From Tillus elongatus (lineage: Eukaryota; Arthropoda; Insecta; Coleoptera; Cleridae), in contig OZ023265.1 in NCBI GenBank assembly GCA_964006375.1, positions 164,388,118 to 164,452,117 of the forward strand: a stretch of 64,000 nt of DNA, read 5' to 3'. Under the pieces are notes generated by a model. The model ran no database searches, had not been told where the DNA came from, and saw nothing but the letters and a program-made list of their open reading frames with translations. Every line of letters begins with the position of its first letter. Position 1 is the stretch's first letter. Shown here in pieces: positions 11,109 to 21,803 of the stretch. The translations under genes were made by a program, and so were the position numbers.

Positions 11109-12221
11109 TTAAAAAATGCTGTCTAGACCCCTCGTGACTCTTGGTTCAGATGGTAAGCAAACAAAGTTTTTTTCCGATTTTTCTCTTCTGAACGTCGTTG
11201 ATTCCGTCAACATTTGCTTTGTTTTCTGTTTGTTGATTACTTTTTTCACTACGCAAGCAGTGTATCTGTTATATTCGGCCACGTTCTTAATATAATTTAA
11301 TTCTTTGGTATATCTACTTTTGTTTAAAGGAAAATGAATTAACCGATTTACTAAAAAATTCAGACTTGCCATTTTTTGTGCGTACGTATGATGTGAGTCG
11401 TTCGGGATGTAGCTTAGAGTAGTGGTTTCTTTTCTATAGACAGCGAATTCTAAAGTGTCTTTATTTTTTATAACTAGTACATCTAGAAAGGGTAATTTAT
11501 TATTAATTTCTAATTCGTGGGTAAATTTTATAGAGTCAAATTTATTGTATAATTTAGCAATAAAATCTTCTATTCTGCAAATGTTTGTGTTAAACACCGC
11601 GAAAATTAAATCAACGTAACGACACCAAACTCTATGAAAATAACCACTTTTACTTTCAAGATCTGTTTCAAATCTGCTCATGAAAAGGTCTGCAATAAAT
11701 GGCGATAGCAGATTGCCCATTGCCGTGCCTTAGGTATGTTGAAAAAATTCATTGTTGAATTGAAAAATATTTTGTGTGATGCAAAGGCTTGTTAAAGTTA
11801 AATACTCTTTGCAGGCATTTTCATTTATGTTATTCATTTTTAGCAACTGCTCTAAATATGTTAAAGTTTGCTCCGTGGGAACGCTAGGAAACAATGAGGT
11901 TACATCGAATGAAATTAAAACCTCGCCTTCAGTCAATTTAACCTCCTTGATTTTATTAATAAATTCAAGTGAATTTGTTACTAAAAAACTTTTCTGTTCG
12001 TCAGGCAAGCCTTTAAACTCATCTGTCAACCACTTAGCTAAATTATAAGTCGGGGAATCTATAGCCGAAATAATAGGTCTAATTGAATTTCCCAGTTTAT
12101 GAATTTTTGGGAGACCGTACTTCTTGGGAACTTTCGGATTAGAAACATGTAACTTTCTTCCTAAGTCTTTTGATATGAGGTTGTGACTACTTTTTATACT
12201 ATTTTTAACGTCCGAAATCAT
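11109..12221 (-). pseudogene. Penelope-type reverse transcriptase core
   Basis: Two minus-strand frames in the same phase are separated by a single TAA at about 11730. The upstream part has PKKYGLPKIHKLGNSIRPII and PTYNLAKWLTDEF followed by VLISFDVTSLFPSVP, which includes the catalytic D of motif A. The downstream part has MGNLLSPFIADLFM (motif B) and CRYVDLIFAVF, where the usual YVDD catalytic box has become YVDL, then KLPFLDVLVI. The YGLPKIHK block is diagnostic of Penelope-like elements. The loss of a catalytic aspartate and the in-frame stop make it inactive. The N-terminus is absent: the frame stops at 12221, and the inverted arm begins at 12263. Confidence 0.9.
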
Positions 12222-12288
12222 TTTTGGTAGCGGGTTTTTATTTAGTTTTTTTTATACGGTCCTTTCAACAACAAATACCTTAAAAAAC

Positions 12289-12654
12289 ATGCTAGGTAAC
12301 CCAAAAGACAAGGATAGCGCGGACAAAACGTCGGGAATTTATGAAATAAGTTGTAAAGATTGTAATCTTAAATACGTCGGACAAACAAAAAGATCGATTG
12401 GAATTAGATTGAAAGAACACTTATCCCAATTACGTTACGGTACTGTAGATAAGTCTGCCGTCGCCCGACACATTTGGGATAATAATCATCACGTTGATAA
12501 AGATAATCTGAAATTAATAAAACATGTTAGAAAACCAGGACTACTAAACGGGTTCGAGAGCGTATATATTGCGAAATATAGTTACAACAAAAACTGTATG
12601 AACGCTTCACCACCGCCAATTACGAGTCACCTGATCGATTGCTTTGTTAAATAA
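12289..12654 (+). pseudogene. GIY-YIG endonuclease segment, right arm (open for 121 codons)
   Basis: The plus strand encodes SGIYEISCKDCNLKYVGQTK, SIGIRLKEHLSQLR, AVARHIWDNNHHVDKDNLKL and a C-terminal FESVYIAKY segment, matching the GIY-YIG nuclease of Penelope-like elements through to what looks like the natural C-terminus. It is the less damaged of the two nuclease copies, but it has no RT upstream on this strand, so it is an orphan domain. The ATG at 12289 corresponds to an internal methionine of the full polyprotein and is probably not a true start. Confidence 0.8.
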
Positions 12655-12937
12655 AATTCCCACGTTTTCGGCACGCTCTAAAGATAACATAAGTTACAGT
12701 TATTGCCGCCAAAGGAATCGATGTTAATTTAGCTGTCGTTAAACCTTCTTAAAACTATTACAGATGGACACTTTTTAGATAAAGTAGTAGGGACAGCGCA
12801 AAGACCTTGTCCGGCAATAAAAATACGATACACTGTGAAATTTGCCTGCGACTAGTTTCCCATCTCAGTTCGATCTCTTTACCTAAGATCCGGTATATAA
12901 GTTGATGTTAGTTTTTTAAGTATTTAGAATGTTTCAT

Positions 12938-12978
12938 CCTCTGATGACGCTAACTTGGTTAGTGAAATGATCGTCAGG
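12938..12978 (+). ncRNA. Hammerhead-ribozyme-like motif, right Penelope arm
   Basis: Same architecture as 10378-10418: CCT, CTGATGA, extra C, stem II GCTAAC/GTTAGT, GAAA, TGATCG, TC, AGG. The first base of stem III is T instead of C, giving a T-G pair, so activity may be reduced. Confidence 0.55.
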
Positions 12979-13044
12979 TCTTTTAAAATGTGTTATGGTG
13001 ATTTAGGTTCTCCAAGTGTACTTATCATAATTGTTGTATTGTAT

Positions 13045-13275
13045 TTTGTTTCTTTAACGTTGATCTATTTACGCGACTATAGCGAATTACAGGGAACAGT
13101 TTCATTACATTGTCTTGAAAAATGTTCCAAGAACAGAAGTTGCAGTTGTAACACTATGCCACAATGTTATCAGTATGTACTGAAAAAGTGAAATCATACT
13201 TCTACTGGTCTTCAAATCTATAACATTTGGCTGCAGAGGTGCACGTTTTTACAACTAGACCACCGAGGCTGCTAT
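13045..13275 (-). repeat. tRNA-derived SINE (family S1), decayed copy
   Basis: In minus orientation the copy keeps the tRNA-like head remnant at the right (ACCACCGAGGC near 13260) and the 3' body at the left (GTTTCTTTAACG near 13050). The middle is strongly diverged or partly deleted compared with the full copies at 32385-32741 and 60377-60725. Confidence 0.65.
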
Positions 13276-14430
13276 ATGAGTCGTGAATGTAATTTTTGTA
13301 TCGGTCTGATTGGATATCATGATACTGATGTTTTTTCAAAATCTTCTGTACAGCACTTTTTGATTTCTTTTTGATTCTATTCTGATGCAATACTCTCTGC
13401 AAATGCTCTTTATTTGTCCCATCACATTAATTTTATATGTGTTTTTTTTTTAATTCCCATTAAGTGTTTGCTTAGACAAGTGAATTAAGGCCTGTGTGTC
13501 TCCTGCCTTTTATAATATGCAGCCATATAATTTCTATATTTCCGGATACTGTACATATCTATTTTTTTGAATAAGTATGTTGTCATTATTACAGACAGTT
13601 CACTACAACCAAAGTTTTCTATCCCTACATTACACCTATACTAGCTCGGATTCTCTCAATACGATACTATTGATTTTCCTAAGGTGTTAAATTATTTTCA
13701 TTGTGCGCGTATGAAATTCAGCACTTATCGGCAGTCAATTAAGTCGCGTGAGTCATGTGTGATACAGCGTTGAATACCTGGTTTTTTACACTATCTAATA
13801 ATATAAAAATCAAATAATAGGAAAAGCAAAAGTTGGCCATGAAAACTTAACATCTAGTAGGCCTAAATAAATCCTGACCTACACGTTTGATAGCTGGTAG
13901 CTCTTTCATTTGATAATAAAGAAGATATAAGAAAACCAAAATATGCAACTTTTCAGTTTTTTCAGGATATCTCAACAGCGATAAAAGCGATCAAATATAT
14001 TTGTGTAGAGCCTATGAATAAGCGTAAAACGGTGCACGTTTTTTGTAATATAAGCAACGCTGCATCTCTCATGGTTTGGCTGGCCAGTTGTGAGGGTCAG
14101 ATTTTTCCATGGAAAATTGCAAACCTTCCTCTCGAAAATGCTTCATTGAAGCTCGTCAATATGTTTTTACTCAATTTAACTTGTATATTGCCATCAAATC
14201 ACAGATGCAATCTTCGAAAATTCAGTTTTCTTGAATAATTGCAATCCAAGTTTTTCCGGATTTAAATTTAACAGAATTTATAAGATGCAGCGAATTATAT
14301 TTTTTGTTGTTAGAAAGGGAGATCATTATGCCGTATAATGTTAAATTTAGTCTTTGTCCTTCTAACAGTATGTCACAGGATTTCACTTTTCATACCGAGT
14401 GACAGGAAAACATCAGATGCTTTCGAAGAA
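13276..14430. other. Unassigned AT-rich sequence
   Basis: No coding or RNA feature recognised. The open frame at 14014-14238 (74 codons) has no recognisable domain. Confidence 0.5.
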
Positions 14431-14432
14431 AA

Positions 14433-14492
<60 letters not shown>

Positions 14493-14508
14493 GGCGCGTG
14501 CGTGTGTG
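14433..14508. repeat. (TC)n(TG)n compound microsatellite
   Basis: A short TC run is followed by about 45 bp of TG dinucleotides and a GCG-containing decay tail. Confidence 0.95.
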
Positions 14509-14799
14509 TACAGTGATGACATTGGAAGGTTATCCATCGGCCGCAGATTAAATTTAGCATAAATAAGTTTAAACGGGTCCAATAATATTATTATAAAAGT
14601 CTGTGGCTGACGGATAAGCTCTCAATCCCTATCATTTCTCTGAACACACACAGAGATAAAGTAAGTCGCACATGTATTAGAAAGCCTATGAAAATTCGCT
14701 ACTATAAGACACTTGCTGCGTCCCGACGTTGTTGATGTCTTTTGTTTGTTTATACTGACTATTGCGTTTGCCGCTCTATCTTTATTATTTTTATTTTTT
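14509..14799. other. Mostly unassigned, with a MITE end
   Basis: At about 14690-14722 the sequence GAAAATTCGCTACTATAAGA followed by CTTGCTGCGTCC matches the terminus of the MITE described at 15298-15592. Otherwise nothing is recognised. Confidence 0.5.
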
Positions 14800-15121
14800 A
14801 TTTTTTTACCTAACGTCGGCCATTTACCTGACTATGGCCAATCAATGACGTCAGAGAGCAGTTTAACCTCACTATTCTGGAAATTTTGCCGAACCCCTGC
14901 CTTTCTGTAAGGAGGGTATGGATCTTGAACGTGCCCAACATCGCATGGACACGGGACCGACGGATTTAGGCTCCCCTCCGTATGTCGGAACGTGTAAACA
15001 TTCAACTTGCTCAAATTCAATGCCAGAACCACGGTTGATGTAAATTTATTACAGTATGTACTGAAAAAATGAAAGGGAAATCCTGGGAATCGACCCCAGC
15101 ACCCTTCGGTTCAGAGGCACA
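14800..15121 (-). repeat. tRNA-derived SINE (family S1), nearly full length
   Basis: The body (GGCCAATCAATGACGTCAGA, CATGGACACGGGACCGACGG) and the internal promoter region (GGGAATCGACCCCAGCACCC, inverse of box B) are present in minus orientation. The outermost tRNA-like bases are cut at 15121, where a run of AACTC pentamers begins. Confidence 0.8.
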
Positions 15122-15297
15122 ACTCAACTCAACTCAATAAACTTTATTTACAATAATAATATTTACAAAAATAGATGCATATTCTTGCTACAGGTTATAA
15201 AATCGCATCAATGTGAGACTCCTATAAGTAATATATTTCCAGTGTACAATTTACTACTGTGTATACAATTTATACTTATAAAAGTTTGGACGCAGCA
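15122..15297. other. AACTC repeat and AT-rich spacer
   Basis: Three AACTC units are followed by AATAAACTTTATTTACAATA, which resembles an inverted 3' tail of a retroelement with AAATAAAG. No gene is visible. Confidence 0.4.
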
Positions 15298-15592
15298 AGT
15301 GCGCTATGGAAGTGAATTTTCATAAAAATGTTTTTAATAGTAAATATGTCACTAATGCAAGCAGGCATTAATCTGGTTCCCGGTATAACCTATATAGTAG
15401 AAACAATGTACCATATGTTATCAAAATTACTTATTATTTGACAATGTACAAAAATTTTACGAAAATAAGCTTAAAATGTTTCCGAGAAAACTGGTTTCCT
15501 ATCTAACAAACCTTATGTTAATAGGAAATTGAGTTATTGAAATTTGAAGGATTTAATGAAAATTCGCTACCAAAACGTACTTACTGCGTCTC
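15298..15592 (+). repeat. 295-bp MITE with inverted termini GGACGCAGCAAGTGCG
   Basis: The left end GGACGCAGCAAGTGCGCTAT and the right end, whose inverse is CGAGACGCAGTAAGTACGTT, form imperfect inverted repeats of about 40 bp. The same element is present inverted at 58568-58865. No open frame is found. Isolated copies of this terminus also occur at about 14690, 17556, 31352, 39230, 49070, 50508, 50975 and 58978. Confidence 0.75.
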
Positions 15593-16420
15593 GATTTTTT
15601 TTCTTACAAACATGCATCATATTTCGATAAAAAATACAAAAATGCAATAATATAAGGGTGTTTGAAAAAAACAATTGTAGGGAACACCAACGACTTATGG
15701 ACCACCCTGTGATTGTCAAAATATTTTTGCAAGATGCAGCTTGAGATACGCTATAATTAACGTATAACATTTTTTCTTGTATCTTGTATAATAACAATTA
15801 TAATGAGCAGTTACCGTGGAAATGTATATATGTACAGATAAAAACTGAATGTAAACCCGGATATGGATTTTAGTGAGCCTAGTGCGCACTCATTGAAAAA
15901 ATCTTTTTAAAATTCAAAAGTCGCTTTCTCATTAATGAAATGAATTTTCTGTAAACATTTTAGTAAAATGAAGGACAATGGCGGTTGAAGCCGAAACTTA
16001 AGGGTTTACAGAACACTCTTCTTGGAACATTTTCTTTATATAGTGCGTATTTGTTTCAGGTTATTTGCCTACATGTTGCGAATTTTGACGTTACTAATCG
16101 CACTTTGACGTTTTAAGGAGAACCCCAATTTTTTTTCTTTAAATGCCTGTTACTTTTTTTTTCTTTCAACTTACAGACCTAAATTCGTACGTGGGTCACT
16201 ATTTATAATACAAACACGCGTACCAAACTTGGTTGCCCTTACTTTGTAATCTCCGGAGATATGATTTTTTTCAGAAAGAAAATACAAAATTTTCCGGGAA
16301 AAGTTGGGACTATTTTTCGGGCTAACGAACTTATCCAAGCCACTTGCAAAAGGAAGGTACTCATCAAATTTGATCAAAATCAGAATTAGTTTCATTAGTA
16401 ATAAAAAATTAGCAATAAAC
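15593..16420. repeat. Composite interspersed repeat shared with 57768-58567 (inverted)
   Basis: The landmarks TTTGACGTTACTAATCGCAC, TTTGTTTCAGGTTATTTGCC and the nested GGGTGTTTGAAAAAAACAAT segment appear in inverse order and orientation at 57768-58567. The right part (about 16170-16400) is the inverse of the GGGCCGATTTTGATAAAATT module seen at 30785 and 61080. Short open frames are coincidental. Confidence 0.75.
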
Positions 16421-16424
16421 TATC

Positions 16425-17518
16425 GGCCCAGGGCCTACCACCAAAACTCTGTACGTGGACAGCAAATTTCCTCTCCAACCGGAGCATTTCTGTTGTCGTG
16501 AATGGCCATTCCTCTAAACTGTATCCAATTAATGCAGGAGTTCCTCAAGGTTCAGCTTTAGCCCCTACTTTGTTTCTCCTCCGCATCAATGACCTCCTCT
16601 CTAGCACATCCAACCCAGTTCACAGTTACGCGGACGACAGCACCCTCCACTCCAATATACAATATTCTAAGCCTGTCTCTTTAGCCCAACTAGATGAGGA
16701 TCGCAGACTCATGGAGGGTTCTATCTCCGCGGATCTCCAAAAAATATTAGACTGGGGAAGTAGAAATCTTGTACAATTCAACCCCACCAAATCACAGTCT
16801 TGCTTTCTTTCTCATAAGAGATACACCAGCCCTAGACCCATCACAATAAACAACCAAGTTATTCAAAGTAATGAGTCATTTTCACTTGTTGGCATCTCTG
16901 TGGATCGAAATCTCAATTGGCACCAACATGTCACATCAATTGCAGAAGCAGCCGCTAAGAAATTAGGTTTCCTCTTCCGGGCTCGCAAATATTTTTCACC
17001 AGCTAATCTCTATACTTTATATACTTCACAAATAAGACCAAACCTCGAATACTACTCCCACATCTGGGGTGCTGACGCCGCTTTTACACTCGCTATCCTG
17101 GACTCCATTCAAAAGAGAGCTATACGTCTCTTCGGTGGCCCTACCCTTACCCAAACGCTGCTCACCGACGTGCCGTTGATGACCTCTCTCTCTTTTATAG
17201 ATATCTGCATGGGCACTGCTCAGAGGAGCTTTCTTACATAGTGTCTCCACCTGCTGCCCCCAACAGATCTACCAGGGGAACAGAGCGAATGCACCCTTTT
17301 ACTGTCCAGGTCACCAGACATAGAACATCTTGTTATGCCCGCTCTTTTGTCCCGAGGAATTCCAAGTTGTGGAACTCCTTGCCGGCACATGTTTTTTCTT
17401 CTCCCCCGAACCTCCAAACCTTCAAGTCCAGAATTAACAAGTTGCCTCTTTCCTCCTTGTCGACACCCACGGTACGATAGTATTTAGGCTGTAAGCCCTC
17501 GTGGTGTGTTGTTGAAAT
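16425..17518 (+). pseudogene. Non-LTR retrotransposon (Jockey/CR1-like), reverse transcriptase part, family A copy 2
   Basis: The copy is 5'-truncated inside the RT palm and keeps AGVPQGSALAPTLFLLRIND (about 16540-16600), the catalytic SYADDSTLHS box (about 16625), the LNWHQHVTSIAEAAAKKLGF thumb segment and the C-terminal DSIQKRAIRLFGG region. A deletion of about 10 nt near 17155, compared with copy 1, shifts the frame; the C-terminal NSLPAHVFSSPPNLQTFKSR segment continues in another frame to about 17480. The 3' tail GGTACGATAGTATTTAGGCT matches copy 1. It is better preserved than copy 1 but still dead. Confidence 0.88.
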
Positions 17519-17754
17519 TAAAAAAAAGTATATCTTACTAATAGTGTACAATTCTTATGAAAATTCACTACTGTAACGCACTTGCTGCGTCCCGAACTTT
17601 TTTCAATAAAACTCGAGTAATATAACATTTTAAAGGTTTATGGGTACGGGAATACAAATATTTTCTTTGTGGTCATGTCATGGGCCTAAATTAATTCCAT
17701 CAGAATAAATTATTACAGCTATGTGGAAGTCATGATTCAATTTGCAGCACTATT
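17519..17754. other. MITE end and unassigned sequence
   Basis: At 17556-17596 the sequence TATGAAAATTCACTACTGTA plus CGCACTTGCTGCGTCCCG is an isolated terminus of the 295-bp MITE. The remainder is not recognised. Confidence 0.5.
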
Positions 17755-17930
17755 TTTTAATGAATTGATGTGTTTGTGGAAATTTAGCCTTTGATCGAGG
17801 TGTGAGTCTAGGTATTTCACATTATTTGTTGGCTGTATTTGCTGCTGTGATATTTTTAGTGGTGTAATACTTTTAATAGTGTCCAGTTTTTTGCTAAAGT
17901 ATATGTTGTCGAATTTAGAGGCGTACAGGC
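17755..17930 (-). pseudogene. Short reverse transcriptase fragment (non-LTR)
   Basis: The minus strand reads NNVKYLDSHLDQRLNFHKHI, the thumb-proximal block of Jockey-like reverse transcriptases (usual form VKYLGxxLDxRLxWxxHI). Only about 55 residues are preserved. The fragment is bounded on the right by a SINE fragment. Confidence 0.7.
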
Positions 17931-17967
17931 ATACGATCTTACCCCTGGACCACCGAGGCTCTTATAT
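17931..17967 (-). repeat. tRNA-like head fragment of SINE family S1
   Basis: CTTACCCCTGGACCACCGAG is the inverse of the S1 head (CTCGGTGGTTCAGGGGTAAG) with one change. Confidence 0.7.
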
Positions 17968-18469
17968 TTCGGACCAAAGTTTTATATATTTACGTCTTTT
18001 TGTATCCTTTTAACAGTTGCTTGTAACTGACAAATCCATCGAGCTAATACTATCCTGTAACCATCAGCAATTAAATCCTAGTACGGTAGGGTAGTGGTGG
18101 AGTATTCCAAAAATCAATAAAACCAAATAGGTAGCATCATTCACATAGCTACAACTTAATTAAGCCGGTGCAGTGTTGGCGCGTTCAACCTGCCCTCTAT
18201 GCCCCTCTTCCTCTCATTTTCTCTCTGTATGTGTTCAAGTTTTATTAAAGCAAATTAAACTATAACGTTTTCAATTTCAGCAAGTCGTAAAGCCGGAAAT
18301 GTAAGTGATGTATGAAATTAACCACTGTCTACCCAAATATAATTGCTTCACTTCGTATGTAAATGAATGTGGATATGTCGCTTTTCAAAGACTGCAATAT
18401 GAAATTGTAACATTTGAAAATTATACTTACATCTTTGCTGGTTTCTGGTTGTGTTTTATTTTCTACAAA
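17968..18469. other. Unassigned sequence
   Basis: No recognisable coding or repeat content. The 73-codon open frame at 18305 is not supported by any domain. Confidence 0.45.
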
Positions 18470-19160
18470 GGCTGTGTTAAAAATGAACACCTCTTCAATT
18501 TATTGCTAGAGGGGTATAACAAATAGGCTAAACAAAAAGACAGTAGGAATCAAAATCAAGAGACACGGTTCCATTGCATAAGATACGCAGGTGACATAGC
18601 GTTGATAGAATAAGAAAAATAATTGGAAAGAATGCTCAGTGTATGAAATAGTGTGCTAAGATTAATTAAACTATAAACCAATATGATAAGATAAGTATGT
18701 ATAAGACTGCAAAAGTGAATACAACGCTAAACGGCCCACAACTTGAAGAAGTAGCAATATTCGCGTACCCTGGAAGTATTATTACGGCTGATAAATGACC
18801 AAATAATTAAGAAGGATCACGATCAAATAGCAACATTTCAAGAGACACTACTCTTCTCACTAATAAACAATTTAACTCAGACCTGAGGAAGATGTCCATC
18901 AAGTCATACGTATAGAATGCTATAATGTATAAAGTGGAAAGCGGGACTTTGAAGAAGGAGGGTATGAAGAGAATAGGCGGCTTTGAAATGCGGACAAGGC
19001 TAAAATTACAGCGACCGGGCACACCGTTAGAAAATCTAGGAATAGAAGATGTAAGAGAAGAAAGTACTCACTGAATGAGATTGAGACAAGAAAGGCATCA
19101 TTATTCGCAGGAAACATACGGGGAAAAGGGAAGAGGTAAACCAAGAGAAACCAATAAGGT
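18470..19160 (+). pseudogene. Strongly decayed non-LTR reverse transcriptase C-terminus
   Basis: On the plus strand, broken frames give IRYAGDIALIE (a degraded IRYADDTALIA catalytic block, about 18580) and LRKMSIKSYV...GMKRIGGFEMR (about 18880-18990), the thumb/connection pattern (IKSYVWSVLLYG...KRIEAFEMWCYR) of the group often annotated as endonuclease-reverse transcriptase. Many stops are present. No boundary can be drawn with confidence. Confidence 0.6.
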
Positions 19161-19424
19161 AAAATTCTAAATAAAATTTGTGCTAATCGAAAGTTATAAC
19201 TAAATGAAAAGACCTACTGTCGCTAATAAATAATCGTTGCAACCACAAGGCAACATCGTCTTTAGACTTCGATGGTGATGGCCATTTCTTATTCCAGATC
19301 TCTCTAGATTATAGAAAAAAGATGTAAAGTTTTTATTTGTTGTGTGTTATATTTTACAATGCAAACCCTATGCAAAAGCATACAAATATTATTGTGACGT
19401 GACTGATCATCGCATTGTAAGAAT

Positions 19425-19429
19425 ATATT
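19425..19429. repeat. Target-site duplication ATATT, left
   Basis: Five bases directly outside the left LTR, repeated at 25757-25761. A 5-bp duplication is usual for BEL/Pao integrases. Confidence 0.85.
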
Positions 19430-19687
19430 TGGTAAATTAGTTTAAAACTTCAATTGAATGGACTGTATAATTATTTAATTATGAATTAATTGTACATTAA
19501 ATTGTTGAAAATATACATAAAACTTCTTTAGGTGTCGATTCGCCATTAGTTCTATTATTTCTCACCTAATGTTTCATGAGCACACTCCCTGTCAATGTCA
19601 AACTGGATTGGGAGTGTATCTGTTCATCGGATGATAGCACATGATATGCAAAATGCAGTTCATCAGATAATACTTCACCACTTACCA
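19430..19687 (-). repeat. 3' LTR of the BEL/Pao element
   Basis: 258 bp, TGGTAAATTAG to CACTTACCA, matching 25499-25756 with about five substitutions. Confidence 0.95.
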
Positions 19688-19700
19688 TACCCCCAACCTT
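19688..19700 (-). promoter_or_regulatory. Polypurine tract of the BEL/Pao element
   Basis: The minus-strand sequence AAGGTTGGGGGTA directly precedes the 3' LTR, where plus-strand DNA synthesis would be primed. Confidence 0.7.
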
Positions 19701-19882
19701 GAAATACACAATTTCAACAAAAAATCAAACATGGATATTTTTACATAAATGGACTATTCTAAATTACATATAAACAAATGTAAGAATGAGGCTAATTTGA
19801 GATTAAGAAAGTAAGCAAACACATTGAGTGTCATTGGTCAATTATAATTGTCTCACACACTTCACCTTACTCTTCGTCACTG

Positions 19883-20071
19883 TCAGTCTATAGGAGTTGG
19901 AAGGAGACACAACTTTGAGGCAGCACGCTTGTAGACGCCAGTTGAAGTCTGAATGGTAGCTACACGCACGATTCCATCACTCCCAGGATGAACTTCAACA
20001 ATTCTACCTAACAACCATTTGTTAGGAGGTAAATTATCATTCTTGATCAAAACTAACATTCCAGCTTTCAA
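19883..20071 (-). pseudogene. BEL/Pao Pol C-terminal segment (DUF5641-like)
   Basis: The 62 codons include GMLVLIKNDNLPPNKWLLGR and KLCLLPTPID, the characteristic small C-terminal domain after the BEL/Pao integrase. It is in a different frame from the integrase-containing frame to its right (ending at 20068), with a 4-bp overlap, so a one-base indel near 20090 separates them. The normal product would be continuous. The stop at 19883 looks like the natural end of Pol. The start codon is an internal methionine. Confidence 0.85.
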
Positions 20072-21801
20072 TGGATTTTCTTGCTTGGTCCATTTGGTCG
20101 TTGCTGTAGACTGCTCAAATAATCACGTGACCATCTACGCCAAAAACTTTGGACAAGTTGCTGAACAAGCTGGAATCTGTTGAGTCTATTGACTGGAACT
20201 GACAGAACATTTAAGTCTGGCACAGCAACAAGCTGTTTCCCAATCAGGAAATGCGATGGGGTGAGTGCAGACAGGTCATTTGGATCGGATGACATGGGGT
20301 ACAAAGGACGGGAATTGATAACAGATTCCACCTGAACCACAACAGAGGAGAATTCCTCGTAGGTGAAAATAGTATCACCAACTACTTTCAATAAATGTCG
20401 TTTAACAGATTTTATATTGGACTCCCAGAGTCCACCAAAATGTGGAGATGAAGCAGGAATGAATTTCCATATGATATTTAGATCAGCACAAGAACGTACA
20501 ATTTCGTCCTTAGATTTTGAAAAGAAAATTTTGAGTTCGTATAATGAGCGAGATGCTCCCAAAAAATTTGTCCCATTATCTGACCATATTTCTTTTGGAA
20601 GTCCTCTACGAGACGTAAATCGTTTAAAACAGGCCATAAAATTCTGAGTGGTCAAATCTGTGACTACTTCCAAGTGAATGGCCTTCACCGAGAAGCAGAT
20701 GAAAAGACAGATGTATGCTTTGTATTTTTTCGAACCAGGGCCCTTTCTATCCTTGAGTATAAAAGGACCCATATAATCCACACCGGTAACTGTGAATGGT
20801 ATCATATCTGTGACACGATTAGTTGGTAGGTCAGCCATATAGGTGTTACAAGTTTTTGGATTGTACCGAAAACATTTTAAACAATTTCTGACAATCTGCT
20901 TTGCAATAGTCATGCCTCCTGTTGGCCAATATACTTGCCTAACAGTATTTAATAGCAAGTGAGGACCAGCATGAAGCAACCGTAAATGTTCATGCATGAG
21001 GATTAAATATGTGATACGATGCTTACCATCAAGTAGGAGAGGATGTTTTGATTCATATTTTAATTTTGAATTTTTTAATCTTCCCCCAACCCTAAGCAAC
21101 TGATCTTCATCAATGAATGGACTGAGCCCTTTCAAATTGTTATTTAACTTGGTGTATAGCTTATTTTTTCGAATTTCTGCATATTCGATAGGAAATGATT
21201 CCACCTGGCTCAATTTAATAAGCCTTTTCATGGCATTATCCAGTTCATCAACCTTTATAGGGCCAGTAGTTCTCAAATCTCTTGCCTTTCTAGCATTAGA
21301 GCAGAATCTAAAACAATAAGCGACAACATATTTCAATTTAGTCAAATTGGAGAATAGATCAAATATATTGATACTCTCTGTTGACGTCACAGTTAAGACA
21401 ACCTTCTCCCGTTTCATTTCTGGAATTTTCATAGATGGTTGAAATTTATAAACATGAATATTCTTATTGAATGATGCAAGCCATGGAGGTCCTGACCACC
21501 ATAAATCTGAGTGGATAAGGTCATTCGGAAAGATGCCTCTGGAACACAAATCAGCAGGATTTTCCTTTGTTTCCACATGATTCCACCTAAAATTGGAAGT
21601 TATTTCTTGTATCTCACTAACTCTGTTTGCAAGAAATGTCTGTAGGCGATTGGATTCTGTGTGTATCCAATGCAAACACACCAACGAATCTGTCCACAGA
21701 AAACAATCAACGTCTTGAAATTTAATTGCATTTAGAACAAGTCTTAATAATCTTGCCAACAATAGGGCACTACATAATTCAAGGCGTGGTATCGTAATCA
21801 A
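20068..21801 (-). pseudogene. BEL/Pao Pol: RNase H and integrase region
   Basis: The 577 codons begin in the RNase H region (IPRLELCSALLLARLL, then WTDSLVCLHWI with an active-site D) and continue with the ENPADLCSRG segment typical of BEL/Pao. The integrase follows: a zinc-binding HEHLRLLHAG...CLKC module, the catalytic core GVDYMGPF...IWSDNGTNFLGA, and FGGLWESNIKSVKRH with the catalytic E. This enzyme inserts the DNA copy into the chromosome. The integrase core residues D, D and E are all present, so this stretch was under selection until recently. Frameshifts bound it on both sides: near 21810 against RT and near 20090 against the C-terminal segment. Confidence 0.92.
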
Positions 21802-21803
21802 CT

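Larger units (their letters stand above)
10329..13027 (-). mobile_element. Penelope-like retroelement with inverted terminal arms
   Basis: A core encoding a Penelope-type reverse transcriptase (minus strand, 11109-12221) is flanked by two inverted arms, 10329-11086 and 12263-13027. Each arm contains a GIY-YIG endonuclease segment and a hammerhead-like motif near its outer end. Penelope-like elements are known for this combination: a telomerase-related RT, a C-terminal GIY-YIG nuclease, terminal repeats in direct or inverted orientation, and hammerhead motifs in those repeats. The outer ends are TGATAAGTACACTTGGAGAA (from 10329) and its inverse (to 13027). The N-terminal part of the RT is missing, and stops and a changed catalytic site make the copy inactive. 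Confidence 0.88.
12263..13027 (+). repeat. Right inverted arm of the Penelope-like element
   Basis: The inverse of 10329-11086. It begins TTTCAACAACAAATACCTTA and ends at CCAAGTGTACTTATCA. It differs from the left arm by scattered substitutions and by having a more intact nuclease frame. Confidence 0.9.

Noticed and set aside
11776..12048. 90-codon plus-strand frame
   Set aside because: Antisense shadow of the Penelope reverse transcriptase.
14373..14582. Frame encoding HTHTHTHT runs
   Set aside because: Translation of the TG microsatellite.
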